A DNA stretch of 64,000 nt from SIG455 sp045589495 (GTDB lineage Bacteria; Bacillota; Clostridia; UMGS1810). Every line of letters starts with the position of its first letter. The stretch's first letter is position 1. Shown here one piece after another: positions 1-8,388 of the stretch. The position numbers and the translations under genes are program-made. A model generated the notes under the pieces. That model saw nothing but the letters and a program-made list of their open reading frames with translations, searched no databases and was not told the origin of the DNA. The stretch covers positions 1 through 64,000 of the forward strand of contig JAZNPF010000029.1 in the NCBI GenBank assembly GCA_045589495.1. The letters are read 5' to 3'.

Positions 1-1772
1 TTTTTGCTCTTGATCTCGGAGTTCATTGCTCCGAGCGCCGCAAAGCATGGAGGCGTGAAGAGATTGAACATAAGAAACGCAAGACCCGCAGCAACGGTAA
101 GTCCTCCCATATTAGCTCCCGTAACGTTGCCGACCGCCTCAAGCTCTTCATTTATCAGATGCTCAAACATAAATACGGTTGCAAGCGTGGAAACAACGCA
201 CTCTTTTGCGATAAAGCCTGTAACAGCCGCCGCCGCGAGCTGCCAAAGAGCCACACCTACTATAGGCGCGATCAAATACGCAATAGGCGTTGCGATCGAC
301 GCGAGTATCGAGCTTGACGGATCCTCCGCAAAGCGAAAGCTCCAAGTATACGTCTGCATCATATAAACTATAAAATTACATACAAGTATTACAGTTCCCG
401 CTTTAACTATGTAAGACCACCCTCTTTGACACATTGACTTAAACGCAAGCTTTAGCGAAGGCGCCTTATAATCGGGAAGCTCAATTATAAAGAAAGACTT
501 TCTTGCCTTATACCCGTTCAATCTATTTACAAGAAGTGCGCAAAGAAGGATAATAGCTATACCCGCAAAATACATTACGGTGCCAACCCATTCCGCTCCG
601 TCAAAAAACGCGCCCGCGAAAAGTGCGATAACGGGAAGCTTTGCTCCGCACGGCATAAAAGGAGCGAGCATCGCGGTTGTGCGTCTTTCACGCTCATTTC
701 TTATTGTACGGCAAGCCATAACTCCGGGGATTGCACAGCCTGTACCAATTACAAAAGGAATAACTGACTTACCGCTTAAACCCACTTTTTTAAAGATTGG
801 GTCAAGCACAACAGACACACGCGACATATATCCGCAGTCTTCAAGTAAAGCAATAAGAAAATACATTACCATAACAAGCGGTAAAAAGCCAATTACTGCA
901 ATAGCACCGCCAACAACACCGTCAACCAGCAGTGCCGAAAGCAAAGGATTGGCATTTTCAAAAAATCCGCCTATCCAACTTTGAAATAATTCAAGCCATG
1001 CAACTAAAGTATCAGCCACCCAAACACCGAAAGATGCCTGAGAAATATAGAATACCAGATACATTATAACTGCAAAAATCGGGATACCAAGCCATTTGTT
1101 GGTAAGAACTGCATCAATTTTATCCTGAAAGTTTTTATCTTTTGTTAAAACTTTTCTCTTTTCAACATCAGATACGATTTTATTTACAAATTCAAAACGC
1201 TTTCTGTCGGCAACTTCAACCTCAGTTTTATTTGTAAGGTCAATATCGCTTTGAACATAAGGCGCACTTTGAATCTTACCGACCAGTGATAACGCTATTG
1301 AAACAACTTCTTTTAAACCTTGCGCAGATGTTGAAACTGTTTCAACAACAGGGCAATTAAGTTTTTCTGAAAGAGCAGAAACATCTATATTCGTTTCTTT
1401 CTTCTTATTTACATCTGTTTTATTAAGGGCAACTACAACAGGAATACCAAGTTCCAAAAGTTGTGTTGTAAAAAACAAACTTCTGCTTAAATTAGTTGCA
1501 TCTACAATATTTATTATAACATCCGGATTTTCATTTTTTACATATTCACTCGTTATGCTTTCTTCCGATGTAAACGGCGACATTGAATACGCACCCGGAA
1601 GGTCAACCACAACAAACTGCTCGTCACCTTTGTAAAAACTTTTTTTAATTGGGTGCTCTTTTTTCTCTACAGTTACACCTGCCCAGTTACCGACTTTTTC
1701 GTTTCTGCCGGTTAAAGCGTTATACATTGTAGTCTTACCGCTGTTGGGATTACCTGTCAACGCAATTCTCAT
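1..1772 (-). CDS. feoB: Ferrous iron transporter FeoB, C-terminus beyond window
   Basis: This is the GTPase-gated membrane permease for Fe(II) uptake. The reading frame starts at 1772 behind a strong AGGAGGAG ribosome binding site and runs off the left edge, so about 590 of the usual 650-700 residues are visible. The N-terminal G domain shows the P-loop GNPNSGKT at residues 7-14, the G3 motif DLPGAYS and the G4 motif NKTD. The membrane part carries the Gate-like stretch with the GTGCAIPG and PFMPCGAK motifs, followed by repeated hydrophobic segments. It lies 77 bp downstream of feoA in the same direction, so the two are very probably co-transcribed. No frameshift was seen in the visible part. 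The family assignment is very secure; the missing C-terminus cannot be assessed. Confidence 0.96.
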   Translation of the reverse strand, partial: MRIALTGNPNSGKTTMYNALTGRNEKVGNWAGVTVEKKEHPIKKSFYKGDEQFVVVDLPGAYSMSPFTSEESITSEYVKNENPDVIINIVDATNLSRSLFFTTQLLELGIPVVVALNKTDVNKKKETNIDVSALSEKLNCPVVETVSTSAQGLKEVVSIALSLVGKIQSAPYVQSDIDLTNKTEVEVADRKRFEFVNKIVSDVEKRKVLTKDKNFQDKIDAVLTNKWLGIPIFAVIMYLVFYISQASFGVWVADTLVAWLELFQSWIGGFFENANPLLSALLVDGVVGGAIAVIGFLPLVMVMYFLIALLEDCGYMSRVSVVLDPIFKKVGLSGKSVIPFVIGTGCAIPGVMACRTIRNERERRTTAMLAPFMPCGAKLPVIALFAGAFFDGAEWVGTVMYFAGIAIILLCALLVNRLNGYKARKSFFIIELPDYKAPSLKLAFKSMCQRGWSYIVKAGTVILVCNFIVYMMQTYTWSFRFAEDPSSSILASIATPIAYLIAPIVGVALWQLAAAAVTGFIAKECVVSTLATVFMFEHLINEELEAVGNVTGANMGGLTVAAGLAFLMFNLFTPPCFAALGAMNSEIKSK

Positions 1773-1849
1773 TTTCAACTCCTCCTAAAGTGCTTTGCGG
1801 TTAGACCAAACTAACCAAATTTCAAAAAAACTGCAATTGTCATAATATT

Positions 1850-2062
1850 TTAAACTATTATTGCCTCTGCCAACTGTTTATCAATATTATATCTGCCTTC
1901 TTTTATTGCTACTATACATCCGCTTTTCATACGTGACACCACCGTAATAGGCTCACCGCTATAACAGCCTAAAGAAAACAGAAAAGCATCAAGTTCTTCG
2001 TCTTTTGTTTCAATACTTTTGATTATGTATTCTTTCCCAACTTCTGCAAAAAACAAGTTCAT
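1850..2062 (-). CDS. feoA: FeoA-domain protein
   Basis: A 70-residue protein of the SH3-like FeoA family, a small cytosolic partner thought to assist FeoB-mediated Fe(II) uptake. The family pattern of a conserved glycine-rich turn (SLGCYSGEPITVV) followed by a core-strand segment (GCIVAIKEGRYNID) and the terminal hydrophobic strand LAEAIIV is present. An AGAGGCG ribosome binding site sits 6 bp before the ATG. It is the first gene of the feoA-feoB operon and is preceded by a consensus-like promoter and a palindrome that could be the operator of the divergently encoded DtxR-family repressor. The short length is normal for stand-alone FeoA. Confidence 0.9.
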   Translation of the reverse strand: MNLFFAEVGKEYIIKSIETKDEELDAFLFSLGCYSGEPITVVSRMKSGCIVAIKEGRYNIDKQLAEAIIV

Positions 2063-2081
2063 AAAAATCGCCTCTATCTGA

Positions 2082-2105
2082 AATTAGCCATCACTAACAC
2101 TAATT
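2082..2105. promoter_or_regulatory. Candidate metalloregulator operator upstream of feoA
   Basis: An interrupted palindrome AATTAG-N12-CTAATT, with further CTAA/TTAG repeats nearby, lies just downstream of the feoA promoter and about 140 bp in front of the divergent DtxR/MntR-type gene. DtxR-family operators are typically about 19-20 bp with TTAG and CTAA ends, which matches here (TTAG at 2084, CTAA at 2100). Binding is inferred, not shown. Confidence 0.5.
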
Positions 2106-2126
2106 AGTCTTTTCTAACTCTGTTAT

Positions 2127-2156
2127 ATTCTACCACGTTTAATTTAATTTTGTCAA
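2127..2156 (-). promoter_or_regulatory. feoA-feoB promoter
   Basis: On the minus strand TTGACA (2156-2151) is separated by 18 bp from TAGAAT (2132-2127). The likely transcription start near 2120 lies immediately before the candidate operator, a position where repressor binding would block initiation or early elongation. Confidence 0.65.
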
Positions 2157-2181
2157 CACGGTTTTTGCTTTTTTTCAAAAA

Positions 2182-2210
2182 TTGACAAAAATATTTTTTT
2201 GTGATATGCT
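2182..2210 (+). promoter_or_regulatory. Promoter of the DtxR/MntR-type regulator
   Basis: TTGACA (2182-2187), 17-bp spacer, TATGCT (2205-2210) with an extended -10 TGA in front of it. The start codon of the regulator follows about 35 bp downstream. Confidence 0.65.
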
Positions 2211-2244
2211 TTTATTGTAAATATGTTATGTGCGAGGTATATTG

Positions 2245-2610
2245 ATGAAAATACAGGAATCTGCCGAGAATTATCTTGAGGCAATACTCGTTATAGGCAA
2301 ACGCAAAGGATATGTACGAAGCATTGATGTTGCCAACGAACTTTCAGTTACAAAGCCAAGTGTTTCAGTTGCAATGAAATCTTTTAAAAACGAGGGGTAT
2401 ATTTTAGTAAATGATTCCGGCGATATAACCTTAACCGAAAAAGGTAAGGAAATTGCTGAAAAGGTTTATGAAAGACATAATGTAATTGCAAATGCCTTGC
2501 TCCTTCTCGGTGTCAGCGAGGAAAACGCTTATGCAGACAGTTGCAAAATTGAGCACGTAATAAGCGATGAAAGTTTTTTGAAACTAAAAGAATTCATATC
2601 AAAACAATAA
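2245..2610 (+). CDS. DtxR/MntR-family metal-dependent transcriptional regulator
   Basis: A 121-residue winged-helix repressor of the DtxR/MntR/IdeR family, which senses Fe(II) or Mn(II). The N-terminal domain shows the family pattern ESAENYLEAIL, the recognition-helix region ELSVTKPSVSVAMKSF and the wing with ITLTEKGKEIA. The dimerization/metal-binding helix follows with RHNVIANALLLLGVSEENA, a Cys at the metal site (DSCKIEHVISDE) and the usual Glu/His ligands. The ATG at 2245 is preferred over a GTG at 2230 because GAGGT sits 7 bp before it. The protein lacks a C-terminal SH3 domain, like MntR. Being divergent from feoAB, it is the likely repressor of that operon. Iron or manganese specificity cannot be decided here. 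Confidence 0.88.
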   Translation: MKIQESAENYLEAILVIGKRKGYVRSIDVANELSVTKPSVSVAMKSFKNEGYILVNDSGDITLTEKGKEIAEKVYERHNVIANALLLLGVSEENAYADSCKIEHVISDESFLKLKEFISKQ

Positions 2611-2645
2611 AAAGAAAAAGGTCTGAAATGACCTTTTTCTTTTTA
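2608..2645. terminator. Bidirectional terminator
   Basis: The stem AAAAAGGTC / GACCTTTTT with a TGAAAT loop, flanked by A-rich and T-rich tracts, serves both the plus-strand regulator and the convergent minus-strand glycan operon. Confidence 0.75.
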
Positions 2646-2655
2646 TTTAAATTAC

Positions 2656-3717
2656 TTATTTCATATAAATCTCAACATATTTCTTTGCCATTGTTTCTGC
2701 AGAAAACTTATCAGCACGTTTCAATGCTTCCAATCCGTGTTTTTTTCTTAGTTCCTCATCCTCATAATAGCGCTCATACCCTTGTGCGATTGCATCGCTA
2801 TCTACCGGAACAAGTATAGCACTTTCTTCATCAAGCATATCCTGAATACCGCCTACTTTTGTGGCAACTATAGGAAGTCCTGTTCCCATTGCTTCTGCCA
2901 TAGACATGGGAACACCTTCATATAAAGACGGTAAAGTAAAAACATCCATATTGCTTAGATAAGCATGTACATTTGGTTGCGAGCCATGAAAAACAATACA
3001 ATCATCAAGTTTTTTATCACGAACCAGTTGCTCGATATACACACGTCTGTCGCTGTCGCCAATCAAATGCAACTGACTGTCTGGATATTTTTTGTGGAAA
3101 GACTCAAACGCATCAATCATACCTATATGATTTTTAACTTCCAGAAAACTTCCTATATGAACTATTTTAAACACATCATTTGCAATGTAGTTTTCTTTTT
3201 TATTGCATTTTGAAAGGTCGATTCCATTGAAAACAACCGGAATTGTATCAGTTTTGAGTCTGTATTCTTCTTCAATGGTTTGCCTTATGTTTTCACTTAG
3301 CGCAACGGGAACAACATTTAAATACTTAAAAAATATCTTGTTGAAAATTCTCGTTACTTTTGTTGCTTCTTTTGTTGCAACACTATGCACGGTGTGGATT
3401 CCCTTTATTTTTAACATTAAAGCCAACGGAAAAACATACTGAGTCGTATGAATATGAGTATGAACAATATCAGGCTTTTCTTTTTTTAATATAGCAAAGA
3501 TTTTTTTAAACATAGAAAAATCAAAACCGATTTTTTTATGTAAAAATCTCACATCAATACCTGCTTCTGAAAATCTTTTGGTAATGGCTGTTTGTGTGTC
3601 ATACAAACTGATAACAATAACATCATGACCGAGTTTTTTTAACTCATAAACGAGATTCTCACACATAATTTCTGCTCCCCCTAATCCAAAGAAGGGCATT
3701 ACCTGAATAATTTTCAT
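2656..3717 (-). CDS. Glycosyltransferase family 4 (GT-B fold)
   Basis: A 353-residue cytosolic/peripheral glycosyltransferase that would transfer a nucleotide-activated sugar to a lipid-linked surface glycan. The N-terminus MKIIQVMPFFGLGGAEIM is typical for GT4 enzymes, and the C-terminal half carries the donor-site signature PSLYEGVPMSMAEAMGTGLPIVATKVGG with the conserved E-x7-E pattern. The ATG at 3717 is chosen over an in-frame TTG at 3729 because GGAGG lies correctly before the ATG. It is the last gene of the eight-gene glycan operon. The sugar donor and acceptor cannot be predicted. Confidence 0.88.
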   Translation of the reverse strand: MKIIQVMPFFGLGGAEIMCENLVYELKKLGHDVIVISLYDTQTAITKRFSEAGIDVRFLHKKIGFDFSMFKKIFAILKKEKPDIVHTHIHTTQYVFPLALMLKIKGIHTVHSVATKEATKVTRIFNKIFFKYLNVVPVALSENIRQTIEEEYRLKTDTIPVVFNGIDLSKCNKKENYIANDVFKIVHIGSFLEVKNHIGMIDAFESFHKKYPDSQLHLIGDSDRRVYIEQLVRDKKLDDCIVFHGSQPNVHAYLSNMDVFTLPSLYEGVPMSMAEAMGTGLPIVATKVGGIQDMLDEESAILVPVDSDAIAQGYERYYEDEELRKKHGLEALKRADKFSAETMAKKYVEIYMK

Positions 3718-3775
3718 ATTCTCCTCCAATATCTTTAGTTCAAGATTGCAATAACGTGTATAGTGGTATACTCAT

Positions 3776-4321
3776 TTATAAGTTTTCACGCTGATTATTT
3801 AGATCATCTAATCTGCTTTTTACAACTTTAGCAGGTACACCGGCTGCTATACTGTAATCCGGAATGTTCTTTGTAACAACAGCACCGGCACCGATTATGC
3901 AACCATCCCCGATTTTCACACCCGGCATTATCATTACACGTCTGCCAAGCCAGACATCATTTCCGATGGAAACCGGACGGAATTCGCTCGTCCCCTGTTC
4001 ATTCATAGGTACATCTGTTTTATCGTGTTTATGCCCGGACGTATATATAACAACTTCCGGTCCCATCATCACATTTTCACCTATTGACACAGGGCCGTAA
4101 ATCTCACAGTCAATTCCGACTCCGGAATTATTACCAATTTCCAATAAAGGACCAAACACAGCATTACGTTCTATATTTACATTTTCGCCGACTTTTGCTG
4201 CAATTCTATTTGCCCAAAAACTTCTGAATTTTTTTGCAGCAGTAAAACGTCTACTGACCGGTAACCATGAAGCCGTTAATTGATATAAACAAAAAAAGAT
4301 TTTCTTCTTTAGTGTCCACAT
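3776..4321 (-). CDS. Hexapeptide-repeat O-acetyltransferase (LacA/CysE-like)
   Basis: About 181 residues of left-handed beta-helix type, built from repeated hexapeptides such as VNIERNAVFG, VSIGENVMMG, VSIGNDVWLG and VKIGDGCIIG. The catalytic His is probably in TSGHKHD. The C-terminus AAGVPAKVVKSR is typical of maltose/galactoside/serine O-acetyltransferases. The ATG at 4321 has a CGGAG Shine-Dalgarno at good spacing; TTG 4342 and ATG 4327 are upstream alternatives. It lies between two GT4 genes, so decoration of a surface glycan with acetyl groups is the likely role; the acceptor sugar is unknown. Confidence 0.85.
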   Translation of the reverse strand: MWTLKKKIFFCLYQLTASWLPVSRRFTAAKKFRSFWANRIAAKVGENVNIERNAVFGPLLEIGNNSGVGIDCEIYGPVSIGENVMMGPEVVIYTSGHKHDKTDVPMNEQGTSEFRPVSIGNDVWLGRRVMIMPGVKIGDGCIIGAGAVVTKNIPDYSIAAGVPAKVVKSRLDDLNNQRENL

Positions 4322-4351
4322 ATCCATTCTCCGATTTTCCAAATAAAAGAA

Positions 4352-5395
4352 TTAAGCAAAATTCTTGACAATACCCTCAATTGCATTATCCGGAAGAAAA
4401 GTTTTGCTCTTTTCAAGACAGTTAAGTTTCATATCATTGATTTGCTCGGCTGATTTTTCAACATCAATCAGTTTCTGCGTCAAATCATCCGCATCACCAA
4501 ATTTATAACCTATCCCCGTAACACCTTCATCGATAACATCTCCAAAACTTTGCCACTTTGAAGAAATCACCGGCACACCTGCCGCATAAGCATCAATAAT
4601 TGTTCCGGGAATACCCTCTGTATAAAAACGTGTAGGAAACAAAAGTGCAAAATAATTTTTCAGAACCTCTACACTCTTATCAAACGGAACAGAACCGCAA
4701 TAATTTACATATTCAGGAAAAGATGTTTTCAAAGCATCAAACCATTCAGTCTGGTTAGAATCTACCTGACCGTATATATCGAGAGTAAATATTTGCTTTT
4801 TGAATTTATCATTTACCGATGTTATCGCTTTAACAGCATCTTCAATGCCCTTTTCTTTCATCACACGTGAAAACGTGCACAATTTATACGGTACTTCATT
4901 ATGATATATCAATTCATCATCAGAAACAGGTGTCAGTTCCTTACAATTCGGCATTATATGTATATTATGATACCCCTGTTCAAGCAAAGCGTTTCTCATT
5001 GTGTTGGTTTCCACATATATGCCGTCAAATTTTTTCAATGCGCTCGCCAGATATTTTTTTGATTTCAAAATTTCAGGCAACCATCCACCAATCACAACAT
5101 AGTGAATCTTTCTGCCTTTGAAGAATATGCGAAAAAAAGGTAATAACAGACCAAATATACGAAGTCCGTTATGAGCCGGAAGCATAACCACGTTTTTGGA
5201 TTTCCAAAGTGAGTTGAGAACATACAAAGGTGATTTAACCAATGTTTTTATGCTGCCATGCGTATCGAACCGCAACACATTTTCAGCACCAAACAGTCTA
5301 CACAATTCGTTTGTAATGATTTTTGTTTTTATTGTCTGACCGTCCAGATATTCAAATTCTTCAGCAAAATGGCCGATAACAGATACTTTTTTCAT
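4352..5395 (-). CDS. Glycosyltransferase family 4
   Basis: A 347-residue GT-B glycosyltransferase. The N-terminal acceptor domain is divergent, but the C-terminal donor domain has the GT4 pattern LLFPTRFYTEGIPGTIIDAY with the conserved Glu residues, and a typical lead-in PYKLCTFSRVMKEKGIEDAV. It starts 4 bp after the stop of the UDP-sugar dehydrogenase gene, which implies translational coupling. Part of the glycan operon; substrate unknown. Confidence 0.85.
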   Translation of the reverse strand: MKKVSVIGHFAEEFEYLDGQTIKTKIITNELCRLFGAENVLRFDTHGSIKTLVKSPLYVLNSLWKSKNVVMLPAHNGLRIFGLLLPFFRIFFKGRKIHYVVIGGWLPEILKSKKYLASALKKFDGIYVETNTMRNALLEQGYHNIHIMPNCKELTPVSDDELIYHNEVPYKLCTFSRVMKEKGIEDAVKAITSVNDKFKKQIFTLDIYGQVDSNQTEWFDALKTSFPEYVNYCGSVPFDKSVEVLKNYFALLFPTRFYTEGIPGTIIDAYAAGVPVISSKWQSFGDVIDEGVTGIGYKFGDADDLTQKLIDVEKSAEQINDMKLNCLEKSKTFLPDNAIEGIVKNFA

Positions 5396-5399
5396 TACA

Positions 5400-6722
5400 T
5401 TACAATCTCCAATATTTCATTCCGCTTGCTTTCAAGTCAGACACTTTATAAAGTCCCTTAACATCAATCAGAATCTTTTGGCCATCGTCACACTCTTTAA
5501 ACAACTTTTTGATATCATCCAAAGTTAATGCCTTAAACTCGTCATGAGCAACAGCAACAATAATGCAATCAGCATCTTTTACATCTTCAAGGCTGGTAAG
5601 AGTTACACCATACTCATGCATAGCGTCTTTTTCACTTGCCAAAGGATCAACAACTACAGGTGTAATCTCATATTCAGCAAAACGCTTGATAATATCATCT
5701 ACTTTGGAATTTCTTGTGTCGGGGCAGTTTTCTTTGAAAGTTAAGCCAAGAATAACCACTTTAGATTTCTTAGGAGCAAGGCCTGCCGCAACCATATTTT
5801 TAATGGCTGCATCAGCAACAAATTTTCCCATACTGTCATTTATGATTCTTCCGTTTAAAATAATCTGGCTGTGATAACCAAGTTTTTCTGCCTCATACGT
5901 AAAGTAATACGGATCAACGCCTATGCAATGACCGCCAACAAGTCCCGGTCGAAAACCAAGTGCATTCCATTTGGTGTTCATTCCGTCAACTACTTCATTG
6001 GTATCAATTCCCATACGGTCAAAGACCATAGCAAGTTCATTCATAAATGCAATATTGATATCGCGCTGACTGTTTTCTACCACCTTAACCGCCTCTGCAG
6101 TTTTTATATTGGAAACAGGATGTGCGCCAACTTCTACAACAATATTGTATATGTTTTTTATTTCTTCCAAAGATTCAGAATCCATACCGGATACGATTTT
6201 ATGTATATTTTCAAGTCTGTGAACTTTATCACCTGGATTGATTCTTTCTGGTGAATAACCAACCTTGAAATCCAAACCGCATTTCAATCCGGATACTTTT
6301 TCTAAAATCGGGATACAAACATCTTCGGTACATCCGGGGTAAACGGTAGATTCAAAAACAACATAAGAGCCTTTGGTAAGGTTTCTTCCAACAATTTCGC
6401 TTGCACCGATAACAGGTGTAAGGTCGGGAGTATGGTCTGTGTTAACAGGAGTAGGCACTGCAACAATATGGAATTTTGCCTCTTTAAGTCTTGACTCATC
6501 AGATGTAAAATCAACTGTTGAACATTTGATTTCATCATCTCCAACTTCGTTGGTAGGATCTATGCCGGACTTGTATAATTCTATTTTGGACGCATTTAAA
6601 TCAAATCCAATAACGTCAATGCCCTTCTTTGCAAATGCCACTGCTATGGGCATACCAACATATCCAAGTCCCACAAGGGATAATTTCTCTTCTTTTTTAA
6701 GCAATTTTTCATAAAGTGACAT
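5400..6722 (-). CDS. Nucleotide sugar dehydrogenase (UDP-HexNAc/UDP-Glc 6-dehydrogenase type)
   Basis: A 440-residue NAD-dependent enzyme oxidising C6 of a UDP-sugar to a uronic acid. It has the N-terminal NAD site VGLGYVGMPIAVAFAKKG, the PTPVNTDHTPDLTPV loop typical of the TviB/WbpA-like subgroup, the catalytic cysteine in GGHCIGVDPYYF and the C-terminal UDP-binding domain beginning at VVILGLTFKENCPDTRNSK. The subgroup usually acts on UDP-GlcNAc or UDP-GalNAc, but UDP-glucose cannot be excluded. The start overlaps the end of the upstream GT2 gene by 14 bp. It indicates that the exported glycan contains a hexuronate or HexNAc uronate. Confidence 0.92.
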   Translation of the reverse strand: MSLYEKLLKKEEKLSLVGLGYVGMPIAVAFAKKGIDVIGFDLNASKIELYKSGIDPTNEVGDDEIKCSTVDFTSDESRLKEAKFHIVAVPTPVNTDHTPDLTPVIGASEIVGRNLTKGSYVVFESTVYPGCTEDVCIPILEKVSGLKCGLDFKVGYSPERINPGDKVHRLENIHKIVSGMDSESLEEIKNIYNIVVEVGAHPVSNIKTAEAVKVVENSQRDINIAFMNELAMVFDRMGIDTNEVVDGMNTKWNALGFRPGLVGGHCIGVDPYYFTYEAEKLGYHSQIILNGRIINDSMGKFVADAAIKNMVAAGLAPKKSKVVILGLTFKENCPDTRNSKVDDIIKRFAEYEITPVVVDPLASEKDAMHEYGVTLTSLEDVKDADCIIVAVAHDEFKALTLDDIKKLFKECDDGQKILIDVKGLYKVSDLKASGMKYWRL

Positions 6723-7515
6723 TTATTTTATCTCCTTTATTAAATGGTTCTTCATTAGTTTTTTCTTTATATTTTATTTTTTTCAAAACTCCATAAAACA
6801 AATTATTTACTGTCAGTAACGTTGAAATAAAAATATTTTTTTCAAGACCTTTTCTAAACAAAATATAATGCCATTTTATAAGTTTCCATTTTCTTCCTCC
6901 GGAAACCGAATCATCATGTTTTATATAATAAGACAAACACTCGGGCAATCTGTAGCAGGGACTTTTTTCAATAACTTTTAACCACATTGCATAATCATTA
7001 TTTTTTCTTAAATCAGCAATCTGAACAAGCCCTATTTTATTGGCATCGTACATCACCGTTATAGTTGAAAAATAACAGTAATTATACATTTTCCTTTTAG
7101 TTACAACATCAGGCCCTGTATAAACATACGGAAGCCAGTTTCCGTTTAATTGTATTCTGTAATCAGTAAATGTAAAAGCATATCCATTGTGTTCCATAAA
7201 TGCAATTTGCTTTTCAAGTTTATCATGCAGCCACAAATCATCACTGTCCAAAAATGCTATCCATCTGCCTTTAGCCTCACGCAATGCATAATTTCTCGAT
7301 ATTGCCGCACCGCTGTTCTTTTTATTTTTTAGATATTTAATTCTGCTGTCCGCCAGATACGGTTTAACAATTTCGTCAGTATTATCGGTAGAACAGTCAT
7401 CTACAATTATCATTTCCCAGTTGGTATAAGTCTGGGCAAGTACCGATTCAATAGTGTCAGAAATATACCTTGCCGTATTATACGAAGGAGTAATTACAGA
7501 TACCAAATCATTCAT
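6709..7515 (-). CDS. Glycosyltransferase family 2 (GT-A fold)
   Basis: A 268-residue GT2 enzyme with the N-terminal pattern VSVITPSYNTARYISDTIES, the nucleotide-binding VDDCSTDNT, the R-NYALREAKG segment and the metal-binding DSDD motif at LDSDDLW. It has no predicted membrane anchor apart from a mildly hydrophobic C-terminal stretch. It overlaps the next gene by 14 bp and follows the acyltransferase-fold gene. The likely role is addition of one sugar to the undecaprenyl-linked glycan. Donor specificity is not visible. Confidence 0.9.
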   Translation of the reverse strand: MNDLVSVITPSYNTARYISDTIESVLAQTYTNWEMIIVDDCSTDNTDEIVKPYLADSRIKYLKNKKNSGAAISRNYALREAKGRWIAFLDSDDLWLHDKLEKQIAFMEHNGYAFTFTDYRIQLNGNWLPYVYTGPDVVTKRKMYNYCYFSTITVMYDANKIGLVQIADLRKNNDYAMWLKVIEKSPCYRLPECLSYYIKHDDSVSGGRKWKLIKWHYILFRKGLEKNIFISTLLTVNNLFYGVLKKIKYKEKTNEEPFNKGDKINVTL

Positions 7516-7549
7516 AAAATTATCCTTTCATTATGCATAAAGCAATATA

Positions 7550-8386
7550 TTATTCATTATTCTGTTTCTGCACAATTTCTTCCATTTTTAAAACGCTGTT
7601 AATCTGATGGATAATTCTTATATTATCAAAGCATTTTAAAACAGAACGCATTTTATAAATTAACTTTATTACATTCTTTAATTTGGGATTATACACTACG
7701 TGGAGTTTACAATACGCTTTTCTGAAATCAAAATATTTTTCAAGATAATCCTGAAAAGCCGTTTCATGATTTATACTTCTGGCCCCGTCACATATATATC
7801 CGTCCGTACTTAAAAACTCATTATGGTCGTCTAAAATTTTAAATACCATAGCAGCATTTATACCGCATCTCTCATAATCGGGAATAACTCTCAAAACATT
7901 AAAATTTACGCACTTGTCAACCCTACTCAACAACGCATAAGCGCAAAACTTTCCATCTTGTTTTGAAAATGCTCCATATATTTTATATATGTTCTGGTTT
8001 TTCATAGATTTGAAAAATGCGTTTTTATCCAAATCCGGTCTGTACTTTTCAGGCCAGGACATATATGCAATTTTAGTAACTTCATAAATTTCGTTTATAT
8101 AATCATTTATATTTATTTCTCTTACATCAAAATTTTTTGAACCTTTATTGATTTCATATCTCCGTTTGGCTTTTAGAGTTGATATATCAAACGGTTCATC
8201 TTTTATACAATACCACCAATCAGTTTCATAACCGCAATCAAAATCTGTAGTCCACCTTGCAAGCATCGGGTTATTTTTATGAAACCATACGGAGTCATCC
8301 TGTATGCACGAAATATCCGGTTCCTCATGGGGAGAACATTTTGGGATCATAGCATGGTTATAATATATCCATCCATCAGTTTTCAT
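7550..8386 (-). CDS. GNAT/FemAB-like acyltransferase-fold protein in glycan operon
   Basis: A 278-residue protein that I only recognise in fold terms. The central part has a GNAT-like arrangement: a KRRYEINKGSKNF segment, IYKIYGAFSKQDGKFCAYALL, then NFNVLRVIPDYERCGINAAMVFKIL, which resembles an acyl-CoA or acyl-donor binding core. The N-terminal part is Trp-rich (HNKNPM, DFDCGYETDWWYC in outline). It starts 3 bp before the end of the sugar transferase gene spacing, so it belongs to the operon. A role in N-acylating an amino sugar made by the upstream aminotransferase is plausible but inferred. No signal peptide or membrane segment. Confidence 0.55.
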   Translation of the reverse strand: MKTDGWIYYNHAMIPKCSPHEEPDISCIQDDSVWFHKNNPMLARWTTDFDCGYETDWWYCIKDEPFDISTLKAKRRYEINKGSKNFDVREININDYINEIYEVTKIAYMSWPEKYRPDLDKNAFFKSMKNQNIYKIYGAFSKQDGKFCAYALLSRVDKCVNFNVLRVIPDYERCGINAAMVFKILDDHNEFLSTDGYICDGARSINHETAFQDYLEKYFDFRKAYCKLHVVYNPKLKNVIKLIYKMRSVLKCFDNIRIIHQINSVLKMEEIVQKQNNE

Positions 8387-8388
8387 GT

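Noticed and set aside
580..984. Plus-strand open reading frame of 134 codons opposite feoB
   Set aside because: It is the reverse-frame shadow of the well-conserved FeoB membrane domain and has no ribosome binding site.
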